A program made the translations under genes and the position numbers. 10,250 nt of DNA from Methanosarcinales archaeon. GTDB taxonomy: Archaea; Halobacteriota; Syntropharchaeia; Alkanophagales; Methanospirareceae. Of the stretch, positions 1 through 6,922 are shown one piece after another. Numbering within the stretch: the stretch's first letter is position 1; each line of letters opens with the position of its first letter. The stretch covers positions 778 to 11,027 of the forward strand of contig JAODGR010000035.1 in the NCBI GenBank assembly GCA_025464275.1. Direction: 5' to 3'. The notes under the pieces are model-generated. The model searched no databases and was not told where the DNA came from. It saw only the letters and a program-made list of their open reading frames with translations.

Positions 1-572
1 ATCACAATCTCCTTTGATTCGTGTAGTGAAATCTCCGACGGAACATCCTCCTCTATCAGCTCCACTCGTCCACTATCCACCCTCACAGGCACAGGGAACC
101 GTACATCCTTACCGTTCTCCACTTCTATGCATACCTCCGGGTGGTAAGTACCATCTTTAGCATAGGAGGAGACTCTTATCGGTATTGTAACAGTTATACT
201 TCTACCAGGACCTAACGCACCTATATTATAGTACTCAGAGCGGCGAAGACCTTCTCGCAGCCATTCCACGTTCCTGCTGCTACTGCTCAGCCTTATACTC
301 TTCAGCTCGGCATTTACCGTTGAGGTTATCGTGGTGGAAGAGGTATACCCCGCGCCTGTGATGGTCGTTGTCTCTCTCTTCGAGGATTGCATGTCCATAT
401 TCTGGAGGGTTACAGTGATGGTACCCGTATCTCCGGGCATCAACGCCTCCGGGTCCACCTTCACAGAGGTGACCATGACGGCAGGACCTTCCGCGGATGA
501 TACCACAGCCGGTGCAAGCAGCACCAGAGATGATGCAACAAATATTACAATAGTTCTCTTCGCACTTATCAT
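1..572 (-). CDS. Secreted S-layer/CARDB-like surface protein, 5' part (C-terminus beyond left edge)
   Basis: The minus strand stays open from an ATG at 572 to the window edge, giving the first 190 residues; the rest lies outside. Residues 1-27 form a signal peptide: a KR pair at 5-6, a hydrophobic core at about 8-24 (IVIFVASSLVLLAPAVV) and a likely cut near SSA/EG. The mature part begins with a beta-sandwich pattern, VTSVKVDPEALMPGDTGTIT at about 34-53, typical of archaeal COG1361/CARDB-like extracellular domains, and later shows GALGPGRSITVTIPIRV, another strand pair of the same kind. It is rich in Ser, Thr and Val with one visible Cys after the signal. An in-frame TGA lies two codons before the ATG, so the start cannot be further upstream. 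The product is probably exported and cell-surface bound. Its exact role is unknown. It is divergent from argH and need not be related to it. Confidence 0.82.
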   Translation of the reverse strand, partial: MISAKRTIVIFVASSLVLLAPAVVSSAEGPAVMVTSVKVDPEALMPGDTGTITVTLQNMDMQSSKRETTTITGAGYTSSTTITSTVNAELKSIRLSSSSRNVEWLREGLRRSEYYNIGALGPGRSITVTIPIRVSSYAKDGTYHPEVCIEVENGKDVRFPVPVRVDSGRVELIEEDVPSEISLHESKEIV

Positions 573-739
573 TCCTTCTCATCCCCTTCTGTCTTCATTC
601 ATTTCACCTCATTGTATAACTAATAACTCACCAGACTTTATTAGAAGTAGAAATTTAAATGATATAGCCTCCACAAAACTTCTATTACTAACACTAACCC
701 GGTGGTATGAAGAATAATAGAAAAAAGGAAGAAGGAGAG
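573..739. promoter_or_regulatory. Divergent promoter region between surface protein gene and argH
   Basis: This AT-rich gap separates two divergently read genes. On the plus strand, TTTAAATGATATA at 654-666 is a reasonable archaeal TATA element for argH; initiation about 25 bases downstream would give a short leader before 707 or 740. On the minus strand, GTTATACAA (complement of 612-620) sits about 40 bases upstream of the ATG at 572 and is a candidate TATA element for the surface protein. GAGGTGA on the minus strand near 603-609 could pair with 16S rRNA but lies far from that ATG. Element positions are read by eye. Confidence 0.45.
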
Positions 740-2227
740 ATGGACAGCTACAACCATCATAATTATATACATTCACTGGAAGCAGACAGATGGCTATTTC
801 ACGCTGATGTGCTTGTGGATAAGGCACACGTGGTGATGCTGGCTGAACGCGGTATAATAAGAGCAGACGAAGCAGCTGCAATACTCAGATGCCTACAGTA
901 TATACACCTCCACTCACAGTCGTTCTTAGAAGATGAACTCCCCAATTACGAGGATGTGCACACCGCAATAGAATCCTTCGTGATAAGGGAGATAGGAGAG
1001 GATGCAGGTGGGAGGATGCACACCGCTCGCTCAAGGAATGATGAAGTGGCAACCTGTATACGAATAGCACTTCGTGAGGAGCTGTTGCGAGTGATGAAGG
1101 AGGTGAATGAATTGAGGCATGCATTGATAGCGAGAGCAGCCGAGAATGTCGAGACCGTGATGCCCGGCTATACGCATCTCCAGCATGCACAGCCAACCAC
1201 CCTTGCACACCATTGCCTCGCACATGCCGATGCATTCGCACGTGATTTCGCACGCCTCATCACCGCGTACGAGCATGTAAACATGAGTCCACTGGGTGCT
1301 GCCGCATTTGCTGCCACTGGATTCCCAATTGACAGGATGAGGACTGCGAAACTCCTGGGTTTCGATTCCCTGCTGGAGAATTCCATGGATGCGGTATCCA
1401 CACGCGACTTCGTGATTGAGACGGTCTCATGCTATGCCAATCTGATGACGAACCTGAGCAGGCTTGCTGAGGAGATAATACTGTGGAGCAGTTCTGAATT
1501 CAATTTCCTCATCCTGCCTGACGAATATTCCACCGGGAGTTCAATAATGCCACAGAAACGCAATCCCGACTACGCTGAACTCGTCAGAGCAAGAACAGGC
1601 TCGGTCTATGGTTGCCTGCTCAGTATCCTCTCCATCTGTAAAGCGCTGCCATATTCGTATAACCGTGACCTCCAGGAGGTCACACCACACCTGATGCGAG
1701 CAGCCAGGCTATCGCTGGCATCGACATCCGTGATGCGTGGCTGTGTGGCAAAGTTGAAATTCAATACTGAGCGGCTGGCGTACGAAGCGGCACGAGGATT
1801 CACTACTGCAACTGAGCTGGCGGATACGCTGGTCCGAGAGGCTGGTCTGCCGTTCAGAACCGCTTATAGAATTGTAGCCAGCATAGCCGGGAGTATGCTC
1901 AAGCTCAAGGGCGAGGGTAAAGAACCGGAGCAGGATATCGTGGCTCTAATTGAACACTCCTGTATGGACATCATAGGGAAGCGACTCAGCGAGCTGGGTC
2001 TGAACCCCGATAAGGTGAGAGAAGCACTGGATATCTCCTCAAACATAGATAAGCGGCTTGTAACCGGTGGTCCCGCGAGGGAAGAGGTCATGAGAATGAT
2101 ACGCACGAGGATGGAGCACCTGAGCCATGATAACAGGCGGAGGGATGCTAAGGAATCACATATAAAACTTTGCCTGAGTGAGCTCGAGCGTGAAGTGGAA
2201 AGAAAAATTCAAAGATTACACACCTGA
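740..2227 (+). CDS. argH: Argininosuccinate lyase
   Basis: This enzyme splits argininosuccinate into arginine and fumarate, the last step of arginine synthesis, as a cytosolic homotetramer of the fumarase/aspartase superfamily. Counted from 740 (495 residues), the three conserved regions are present: GGRMHTARSRND at 90-101, GYTHLQHAQPTT with the catalytic-region His at 143-154, and the signature loop GSSIMPQKRNPD at 266-277. The stretch LEADRW...DVLVDKAHVVML and the tail ELADTLVREAGLPFRTA match methanogen ArgH closely. I chose ATG 740 because AAGGAAGAAGGAGAG precedes it directly. An in-frame ATG at 707 adds 11 residues (506 in all) and cannot be excluded; an in-frame TAA at 695-697 ends the frame upstream. 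With either start the usual N-terminal GGRF/RGR element is not clearly present. No other arginine genes are nearby. Confidence 0.95.
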   Translation: MDSYNHHNYIHSLEADRWLFHADVLVDKAHVVMLAERGIIRADEAAAILRCLQYIHLHSQSFLEDELPNYEDVHTAIESFVIREIGEDAGGRMHTARSRNDEVATCIRIALREELLRVMKEVNELRHALIARAAENVETVMPGYTHLQHAQPTTLAHHCLAHADAFARDFARLITAYEHVNMSPLGAAAFAATGFPIDRMRTAKLLGFDSLLENSMDAVSTRDFVIETVSCYANLMTNLSRLAEEIILWSSSEFNFLILPDEYSTGSSIMPQKRNPDYAELVRARTGSVYGCLLSILSICKALPYSYNRDLQEVTPHLMRAARLSLASTSVMRGCVAKLKFNTERLAYEAARGFTTATELADTLVREAGLPFRTAYRIVASIAGSMLKLKGEGKEPEQDIVALIEHSCMDIIGKRLSELGLNPDKVREALDISSNIDKRLVTGGPAREEVMRMIRTRMEHLSHDNRRRDAKESHIKLCLSELEREVERKIQRLHT

Positions 2228-2283
2228 GTTGAATTTGATGAAATTATAATATCGAAGGTGAATATAAAATCTTCAACCATTAA

Positions 2284-2297
2284 AAAGGTATTTAAGT
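2284..2297 (+). promoter_or_regulatory. TATA-like promoter of the response regulator gene
   Basis: AAAGGTATTTAAGT resembles an archaeal BRE plus TATA element. It sits about 35-45 bases upstream of the ATG at 2331, so the transcript would have a leader of only about 10-20 bases. The rest of the 2228-2330 gap is AT-rich without another clear element. Confidence 0.45.
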
Positions 2298-2330
2298 TAT
2301 TTTAGAGTATCTTTCACAGCAGAAGAGAAG

Positions 2331-2816
2331 ATGAAAGGAGATTTTGATACGGGTAACGCTGGAAATGCCGGGTTTGGGATAAGGGTCTTGCACCTCGATG
2401 ACGAACCGGCGCACCTGGAGATAACGAGAATATTCCTCACACGAGAAACGAAGGGCGATCTCGAGATCGTCAGTGTGGCATCTCCAGCTGAGGCACTGAA
2501 GATGCTCAGTGACGAGTATTTTGATGTGGTAATTGTAGATTACAAGATGCCGGAGATGACCGGTATAGAATTCCTGGAACTGATCAGGAAGGATGATAAA
2601 TCCGCTGATATCCCGTTTATCCTCTTTACCGGTGCTGGTGGTCCGGGAATAGCGAAAGAAGCACTGAAAAAGGGCGCGAACAGGTACATCACAAAGAAAG
2701 GAGACCCCGCAGTCCAGTGTCACAAGCTGGCACTGGCTATATACGAGCTGGCACTGGAGAGGAGAAAAGAGATAGCAATGATAAATAACCACTATAAACG
2801 CTCTATTTGCTATTAA
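2331..2816 (+). CDS. Single-domain response regulator (CheY-like receiver)
   Basis: This 161-residue protein is essentially one receiver domain, about residues 17-140. The acidic pair D23-D24, the phosphoacceptor D70 in VIVDYKMPEMTG, the switch Thr T100 in FILFTGAGG and the conserved Lys at about K122 in YITKKGDP are all present, so it should be phosphorylated by a histidine kinase. The YITKKGDP end resembles receivers that in methanogens are fused to PAS-histidine kinase modules. Here the chain stops soon after the linker-like helix YELALERRKE, with a short unrelated-looking tail, INNHYKRSICY. No DNA-binding or output domain is visible and no kinase gene is in the window, so the partner is unknown. 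It has its own promoter-like element and is not obviously in an operon. A loss of a former kinase part is possible but there is no remnant downstream. Confidence 0.88.
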   Translation: MKGDFDTGNAGNAGFGIRVLHLDDEPAHLEITRIFLTRETKGDLEIVSVASPAEALKMLSDEYFDVVIVDYKMPEMTGIEFLELIRKDDKSADIPFILFTGAGGPGIAKEALKKGANRYITKKGDPAVQCHKLALAIYELALERRKEIAMINNHYKRSICY

Positions 2817-2836
2817 CTTCAACGCACTCCACCACC

Positions 2837-2882
2837 TCTGAAGACCCGGGGGATAGATGGATATAATTGTATGGTCTTCAGA
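2837..2882. repeat. 10-bp perfect inverted repeat before the radical SAM gene
   Basis: TCTGAAGACC at 2837-2846 is exactly repeated in inverse as GGTCTTCAGA at 2873-2882, with 26 bases between. It starts 20 bases after the receiver stop codon and ends about ten bases before the TATA-like element of the radical SAM gene. It could be a hairpin at the 3' end of the receiver mRNA or a split operator for the next promoter. No T-run follows it, which argues against a simple intrinsic terminator. Confidence 0.6.
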
Positions 2883-2892
2883 TATGAACATA

Positions 2893-2907
2893 AAAGGATA
2901 TATTTAT
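2893..2907 (+). promoter_or_regulatory. TATA-like promoter of the radical SAM gene
   Basis: AAAGGATATATTTAT fits an archaeal BRE/TATA pair. Its distance of about 35-45 bases to the ATG at 2941 predicts a leader of roughly ten to fifteen bases. No good Shine-Dalgarno motif precedes the ATG, which agrees with near-leaderless translation. Confidence 0.5.
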
Positions 2908-2940
2908 CTTTGCCTGTGTTGTTGAATTAGATGATCTGGG

Positions 2941-4035
2941 ATGAAGGTCACCGTCAAGGAGCTGGAATCATGGCTAAGAGAGCACAGGGAGGAGATCTTC
3001 GCAAATGATGCCGTTGGAACCGGATGTTTCAGCTATTCGCCCGGGGAGGTCGTGTGGGCGGTTACAAAGGAATGCAATCTCCGCTGCAAACACTGCTCCA
3101 TCAGTGAAGAACCGGCGGATGAATTGAGTAAAGAGGAAGGTTTTGCACTGATCGAGGAAGCGGCTAAACTCGGGCATGTCAAATTCGCATTCACTGGTGG
3201 TGAACCCCTGCTCCGCCCCGATATATATGAACTCATCGAATATGCCTCCTCGTTCAATATGCAGGTGGTGATGGCTACAAATGGGACACTGATAACCGAT
3301 GAAGTGGCGCAGAAGTTGAGGAGAGCGGGCTTGGAACGCGCTGCGATAAGCATTGACGGGTTCGGGCGTGCACATGACCGCTTCAGGGGTGTTGACGGCG
3401 CATTTAAAGCGGCAATTCGGGGTCTCAAGGCATGCACGAATGCAGGTCTTGCCGTTCAGCTATTCTCAATGGTCACACGGTATAACTACCACGAACTACC
3501 CGGGATAATCAAGCTCGCCAACATACTCGGACTCTGGCGAATCTATCTCATATACCTCATTGCGGTAGGTCGGGGCAGGGAGATCTCCGATGCCTGTTTA
3601 TCGCCCGCTGAGAATATGAAGTTCTTCGAGTTCATCCTCGAGAAGCAGAAGGAGGTGAGGGTCTGGCTTAAACCGATATGTAACCCCCAGTTCTGGGCTT
3701 ATCTGCGCTCAGCGGGGCTTGTAGACGGGTATGAGCCGGAGTTTACAGGCTGTACCGCTGGCATCACCCGCTTCCATATCTTCCCCAACGGTGATGTGAC
3801 CCCGTGTGCATATCTACCAGTGAAAGCAGGCAATATAAAGGAGGCAGGATTGCTGGATATCATTCGCGGTGCAGAGGTCTTCAGGGCACTCCGTGCGCGG
3901 GAGCTAAGAGGGCAATGTGCTACCTGCCGGTATAAGGACTCATGTGGCGGTTGCAGGTCGAGGGCTTATGCCGTCTCAGGTGATTACCTCGCTGAGGACC
4001 CGGTATGCATGCTCCATGAAGATGCCGGTGAGTGA
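2941..4035 (+). CDS. Radical SAM/SPASM protein, AhbC/AhbD/NirJ-like
   Basis: This 364-residue protein is a radical SAM enzyme with a C-terminal SPASM domain. The SAM cluster motif is C45-x3-C49-x2-C52 (ECNLRCKHC), followed by the SAM-contacting GGEP at 86-89 and MATNGTLIT at 111-119. The SPASM cysteines are complete: C271, C289, C326, C329, C335, C338 and C356, with C247 (KPICNPQFW) as a further candidate, so one or two auxiliary 4Fe-4S clusters are expected. The IAVGRGRE stretch and the KPxCxPQ motif resemble the AhbC/AhbD/NirJ group, which modifies side chains of siroheme-derived tetrapyrroles. SPASM enzymes that mature peptides share the same fold, but no small precursor peptide gene was seen nearby. 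The substrate is therefore open. It is cytosolic and anaerobic by nature, and has its own promoter. Confidence 0.85.
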   Translation: MKVTVKELESWLREHREEIFANDAVGTGCFSYSPGEVVWAVTKECNLRCKHCSISEEPADELSKEEGFALIEEAAKLGHVKFAFTGGEPLLRPDIYELIEYASSFNMQVVMATNGTLITDEVAQKLRRAGLERAAISIDGFGRAHDRFRGVDGAFKAAIRGLKACTNAGLAVQLFSMVTRYNYHELPGIIKLANILGLWRIYLIYLIAVGRGREISDACLSPAENMKFFEFILEKQKEVRVWLKPICNPQFWAYLRSAGLVDGYEPEFTGCTAGITRFHIFPNGDVTPCAYLPVKAGNIKEAGLLDIIRGAEVFRALRARELRGQCATCRYKDSCGGCRSRAYAVSGDYLAEDPVCMLHEDAGE

Positions 4036-4065
4036 GGAAGTGAGGAAGGAGGGAGAATAAAAGAG

Positions 4066-4082
4066 TTATAAGATATATATAG
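4066..4082 (+). promoter_or_regulatory. TATA-like promoter of the DUF92 gene, probably leaderless
   Basis: TTATAAGATATATATAG lies about 26-42 bases upstream of the ATG at 4108. Initiation at the usual archaeal distance would fall at or only a few bases before the start codon. The sequence just before the ATG (CTTTTACTCCC) has no Shine-Dalgarno motif, consistent with a leaderless transcript. Confidence 0.5.
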
Positions 4083-4107
4083 GGCATGCATACTAACTTT
4101 TACTCCC

Positions 4108-4860
4108 ATGCAGCACCTGTGGATAACGGCAGTTACAATTCTGGTTGCCCTCTCATCGGTGGTATACGCATATACGAGACGGAAGATAAATACCGCCGCT
4201 CTACTCGGCACTCTCGCACTTGGCACTGGCATTCTGATAACGCTCAGATTGCAATATAGCTACTGCGGATTGCTTACCCTGCTCGCTTTCTTCTTGTTTG
4301 GCAACCTTGTCACGCACTACAAATACGACAAGAAAGCCGCTCTTGGCGTGGCAGAGGGTAACAGGGGCATGCGGAGCATGAATAACGTACTTGGTAACGG
4401 ACTCTCACCACTACTCTTCGCTCTCTCTTTCGCTATCTCCCACAATCCAGTCTCACTGGTGGGCTTCTCGGGTTCCGTAGCCACCGCTTGCGCTGATACA
4501 TTCTCCACGGAGATAGGGCAGGCAGAAGGTAAACCGAGGTTGATTACCACGATGAGGGAAGTGCCGGTGGGTACAAGTGGTGGCATCAGCTTATATGGCA
4601 CCGGTGCGGCACTCCTCGGCTCTGCTCTGATATCTCTTGTATCGCTCACCTTCACACTGGACATGAACACTGACAGGCAAGCCTTCTTCATCATCTGTCT
4701 CGTATCGGGGTTCACGGGTGCACTGGCTGACAGCCTTCTTGGCGCAACAGTCGAAGACCGCGCTCCTCTCAACCTGAATAAGCATCATGTGAACTTCATG
4801 GCAACGCTCATCGGCGGGATTCTCGCCATCGTAATCGCAACTGCAACCGGGAAGATTTAA
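4108..4860 (+). CDS. DUF92 family integral membrane protein (possible isoprenoid-phosphate kinase)
   Basis: This 250-residue protein has about six to seven hydrophobic segments (near residues 5-22, 29-47, 52-68, 98-120, 160-183, 191-210 and 230-247). The conserved DUF92 motifs are present in order: RSMNNVLGNG at 89-98, ATACADTFSTEIG at 125-137, GTSGGISLYGT at 155-165 and GALADSLLGA at 204-213, with NKHHVN near 224-229. The length is normal for the family. Plant and cyanobacterial members (VTE6) act as phytyl-phosphate kinases, so archaeal members may phosphorylate prenyl phosphates for lipid or quinone-like products; this is transfer by family, not shown here. It sits in the cytoplasmic membrane. 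It lies between the radical SAM gene and the U32 operon on the same strand but has its own promoter. Confidence 0.88.
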   Translation: MQHLWITAVTILVALSSVVYAYTRRKINTAALLGTLALGTGILITLRLQYSYCGLLTLLAFFLFGNLVTHYKYDKKAALGVAEGNRGMRSMNNVLGNGLSPLLFALSFAISHNPVSLVGFSGSVATACADTFSTEIGQAEGKPRLITTMREVPVGTSGGISLYGTGAALLGSALISLVSLTFTLDMNTDRQAFFIICLVSGFTGALADSLLGATVEDRAPLNLNKHHVNFMATLIGGILAIVIATATGKI

Positions 4861-4893
4861 TTTAAATACTACCCGTGGATATTATATTATATT
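4856..4893 (+). promoter_or_regulatory. TATA-like promoter of the U32 operon
   Basis: TTTAATTTAAATA at 4856-4868 overlaps the end of the DUF92 gene and stands 35-47 bases before the ATG at 4903, a good distance for a leader of about ten bases. A second AT-rich run, ATATTATATTATATT at 4879-4893, is closer than usual to the start. No Shine-Dalgarno motif precedes the ATG. Confidence 0.45.
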
Positions 4894-4902
4894 CATGTTA
4901 AA

Positions 4903-5904
4903 ATGCGATTGATGATTCCCCACCCGGGTCATTTCGAGGCTTTGAAGGAGATAATAGAGGTTAAAGAGTCAGAGAGCCTGAATGAAGTGGAAGAAGTCTA
5001 TATGGGTGGCTCGCCCGAGGTGATGGGGAGTGGGAGGGGGGTACTCCATGCTCCACTGCTGGATGAGATCAGGGAACAGACCGAATATGCACATCAACAT
5101 GGCATTAAGCTGAACATCGCCCTGAACTCCACATGCACCGGCGGGTCTCATCTATCATTCGAGGGCTATAAGCTATTCAAATGGTATTTCGACGAGCTGG
5201 AGAAGGCGGGGGTGGATGGCATCATAGTCGCTGAGCCTTACCTCGTGGAGCTACTCCGTGAATATCCGATGAAGACGATTGTATCCTGCCTGTCTTATGT
5301 GGATGCGCCACAGCGTGCACGGTTCTTTGAGGAACTCGGTGCTGACGTGATAACCGTGGATACGAACATAAATCGCCATTTCGGGCTACTGAAGGGGATA
5401 GTGGATGCGGTAAACTGCGATGTCCGGGTGATAGTGAACGAGGGTTGCCTCTACAGGTGCCCCTTTCGGTATTCTCATTACAATCTCGCATCACATCTCA
5501 GTAGCCTGGACCAGCCCAGGACGCCTCTCTTCGCTCCCGATTTCTACTTCGACAAATGTATCAATATCCGCCTTCGGGACCCGGTGCAGATCATCAAGTC
5601 AGGCTGGATAAGACCCGAGGACCTGAAGGAGTACGAATCGATAGGTATAAGCAGCTTCAAACTCTCTGGCAGGACAAAGGCTGTGAACTGGATAATAAAC
5701 TGCATGAGGGTATATTCCCGACGGTCGTACGATGGCAACCTGCTCGAACTCCTCGATTGCCCGCAGATGCTCCGATATGTCTTCTACATAGATAATAAGA
5801 AGCTCGAGGGATGTATAGAGCAGTGGAAGAACTGCAATAAGCACTGCCATGAATGCGGCTATTGTGATGAACTGGTGGGGGAGGTGATGACCAGCCTCAA
5901 ATGA
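4903..5904 (+). CDS. U32 family Fe-S protein, copy 1
   Basis: This 333-residue protein is a TIM-barrel-like member of the U32 (PF01136) family. The core shows MGGSPEVMGSGR at 34-45, AEPYLVELLRE at 110-120, TVDTNINRHF at 151-160 and the cysteine motif NEGCLYRCPFR at 179-189 (C182, C186), with C219 in YFDKCIN. These are probable Fe-S ligands by analogy with UbiU and UbiV, whose four cysteines hold a 4Fe-4S cluster. A C-terminal stretch adds C304, C311, C315, C318 and C321, which could bind a second metal centre. Despite the old name, protease activity is not supported: UbiU/UbiV work in oxygen-independent quinone hydroxylation and RlhA in 23S rRNA hydroxylation. No signal peptide or membrane segment is seen. 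The stop overlaps the start of copy 2, so the two are translationally coupled. The substrate is unknown. Confidence 0.88.
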   Translation: MRLMIPHPGHFEALKEIIEVKESESLNEVEEVYMGGSPEVMGSGRGVLHAPLLDEIREQTEYAHQHGIKLNIALNSTCTGGSHLSFEGYKLFKWYFDELEKAGVDGIIVAEPYLVELLREYPMKTIVSCLSYVDAPQRARFFEELGADVITVDTNINRHFGLLKGIVDAVNCDVRVIVNEGCLYRCPFRYSHYNLASHLSSLDQPRTPLFAPDFYFDKCINIRLRDPVQIIKSGWIRPEDLKEYESIGISSFKLSGRTKAVNWIINCMRVYSRRSYDGNLLELLDCPQMLRYVFYIDNKKLEGCIEQWKNCNKHCHECGYCDELVGEVMTSLK

Positions 5905-6902
5905 AGCTAATAGTACCTCATCCCGGGCATTTCGATGCCCTGAGGGAGATAATAGCGTACAAAGAGGAGAAGGGGCTGGATGCGGTGAGCGAAGTTTATA
6001 TGGCGGGTTCACCACAGGTGATGGGCAGCGGGAGAGCGACACTCCATGCCGCACTTATAGAGGAGATCAGGGAACAGACTGAATATGCACATCAGCATGG
6101 GCTCAAGATGAATATAGTGATGAATCCCTCATGTCTGGGCGGTCACCACCTCACGTTCCAGGGTTATAACCTCTTTGAATGGTACTTTGGAGAGCTGAAC
6201 AAGGCGGGTGTGGATGGTGTTACAGTAGCCGAGCCGTATTTAGTGGAACTCCTCCGGGATTTCCCCATGGAGACTGTCATCTCATGCGTATCACATGTCG
6301 ATTCACCCCAGCGAGCTGAGTTCTACGAGGCGCTTGGCGCTGATAAAATCACCGTGGATACGAATATAAATCGCGATTTCCACACCCTGGAGGCGATAAT
6401 GGATACGGTGAACTGCGACATCAGGGTGATAGTGAACGAGGGTTGCCTCTACAAGTGCCCCTTCCGATACTCTCATTTCAATCTCTTCTCCCATATCACC
6501 GCCGCTACCGGTGCACCGCCACTCAACACCTTCGGCGATTATTACTTCGATAAATGCATATCCATCCGCGTTCGTGACCCTTCTCAGCTCATCAGGTCAC
6601 CGTGGATAAGACCAGAGGATATGGTGGAGTATGAGCGGATAGGGATAGAGGATTTCAAGATATCCGGGCGTGCAAACGCTCTTGGCTGGATAACTGCATG
6701 CATGGAAGCCTATTCCCGGCGGTCGTACGATGGTAACCTGCTTGAACTCCTGGATTGCCCTTCTGAACTACGCTATCTATTCTATCTGGATAATAAGAAG
6801 CTTGAAGGGTGCATCAACCAGTGGAAGAACTGTAATAAGATATGCAATGATTGCCGGTATTGTGATGCTCTGGTGAGCAGGGTATTGAGGGTGAAGAAAT
6901 GA
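5901..6902 (+). CDS. U32 family Fe-S protein, copy 2
   Basis: This is a paralog of the preceding gene, also exactly 333 residues, and the two align from end to end without a gap. All the cysteines discussed for copy 1 keep the same positions: C182, C186, C219 and the C-terminal C304, C311, C315, C318, C321, as do C78, C129, C172, C267 and C286. The main differences are at 34-55, 155-170 and 199-212, where copy 2 has AATGAPPLNTFGDY instead of SLDQPRTPLFAPDF. The ATG at 5901 shares ATGA with the stop of copy 1, so the products are probably made in fixed ratio and may form a heterodimer as UbiU and UbiV do; that is inference. The gene ends 20 bases before the next start and is likely co-transcribed with it. 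Confidence 0.88.
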   Translation: MKLIVPHPGHFDALREIIAYKEEKGLDAVSEVYMAGSPQVMGSGRATLHAALIEEIREQTEYAHQHGLKMNIVMNPSCLGGHHLTFQGYNLFEWYFGELNKAGVDGVTVAEPYLVELLRDFPMETVISCVSHVDSPQRAEFYEALGADKITVDTNINRDFHTLEAIMDTVNCDIRVIVNEGCLYKCPFRYSHFNLFSHITAATGAPPLNTFGDYYFDKCISIRVRDPSQLIRSPWIRPEDMVEYERIGIEDFKISGRANALGWITACMEAYSRRSYDGNLLELLDCPSELRYLFYLDNKKLEGCINQWKNCNKICNDCRYCDALVSRVLRVKK

Positions 6903-6922
6903 GATGAGGAGGGGATAAGGCG

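Noticed and set aside
280..582. Cysteine-rich 100-residue minus-strand frame
   Set aside because: It is out of frame with the signal-peptide reading frame from 572, which stays open to the edge and has clear protein-like sequence. The cysteine-rich frame is its shadow.
331..717. Plus-strand 128-residue frame opposite the surface protein
   Set aside because: Composition and lack of family features, together with the strong minus-strand gene, mark it as antisense shadow.
2725..2757. Direct 12-base repeat AGCTGGCACTGG
   Set aside because: The two copies are seven codons apart and encode the repeated Leu-Ala-Leu of the last receiver helix; chance and codon use explain it.
2292..2891. Minus-strand 199-residue frame over the receiver gene
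   Set aside because: It covers a well-supported receiver gene in antisense and shows no motif of its own.
4317..4772. Minus-strand 151-residue frame over the DUF92 gene
   Set aside because: Antisense to a gene with all family motifs; no recognisable domain.
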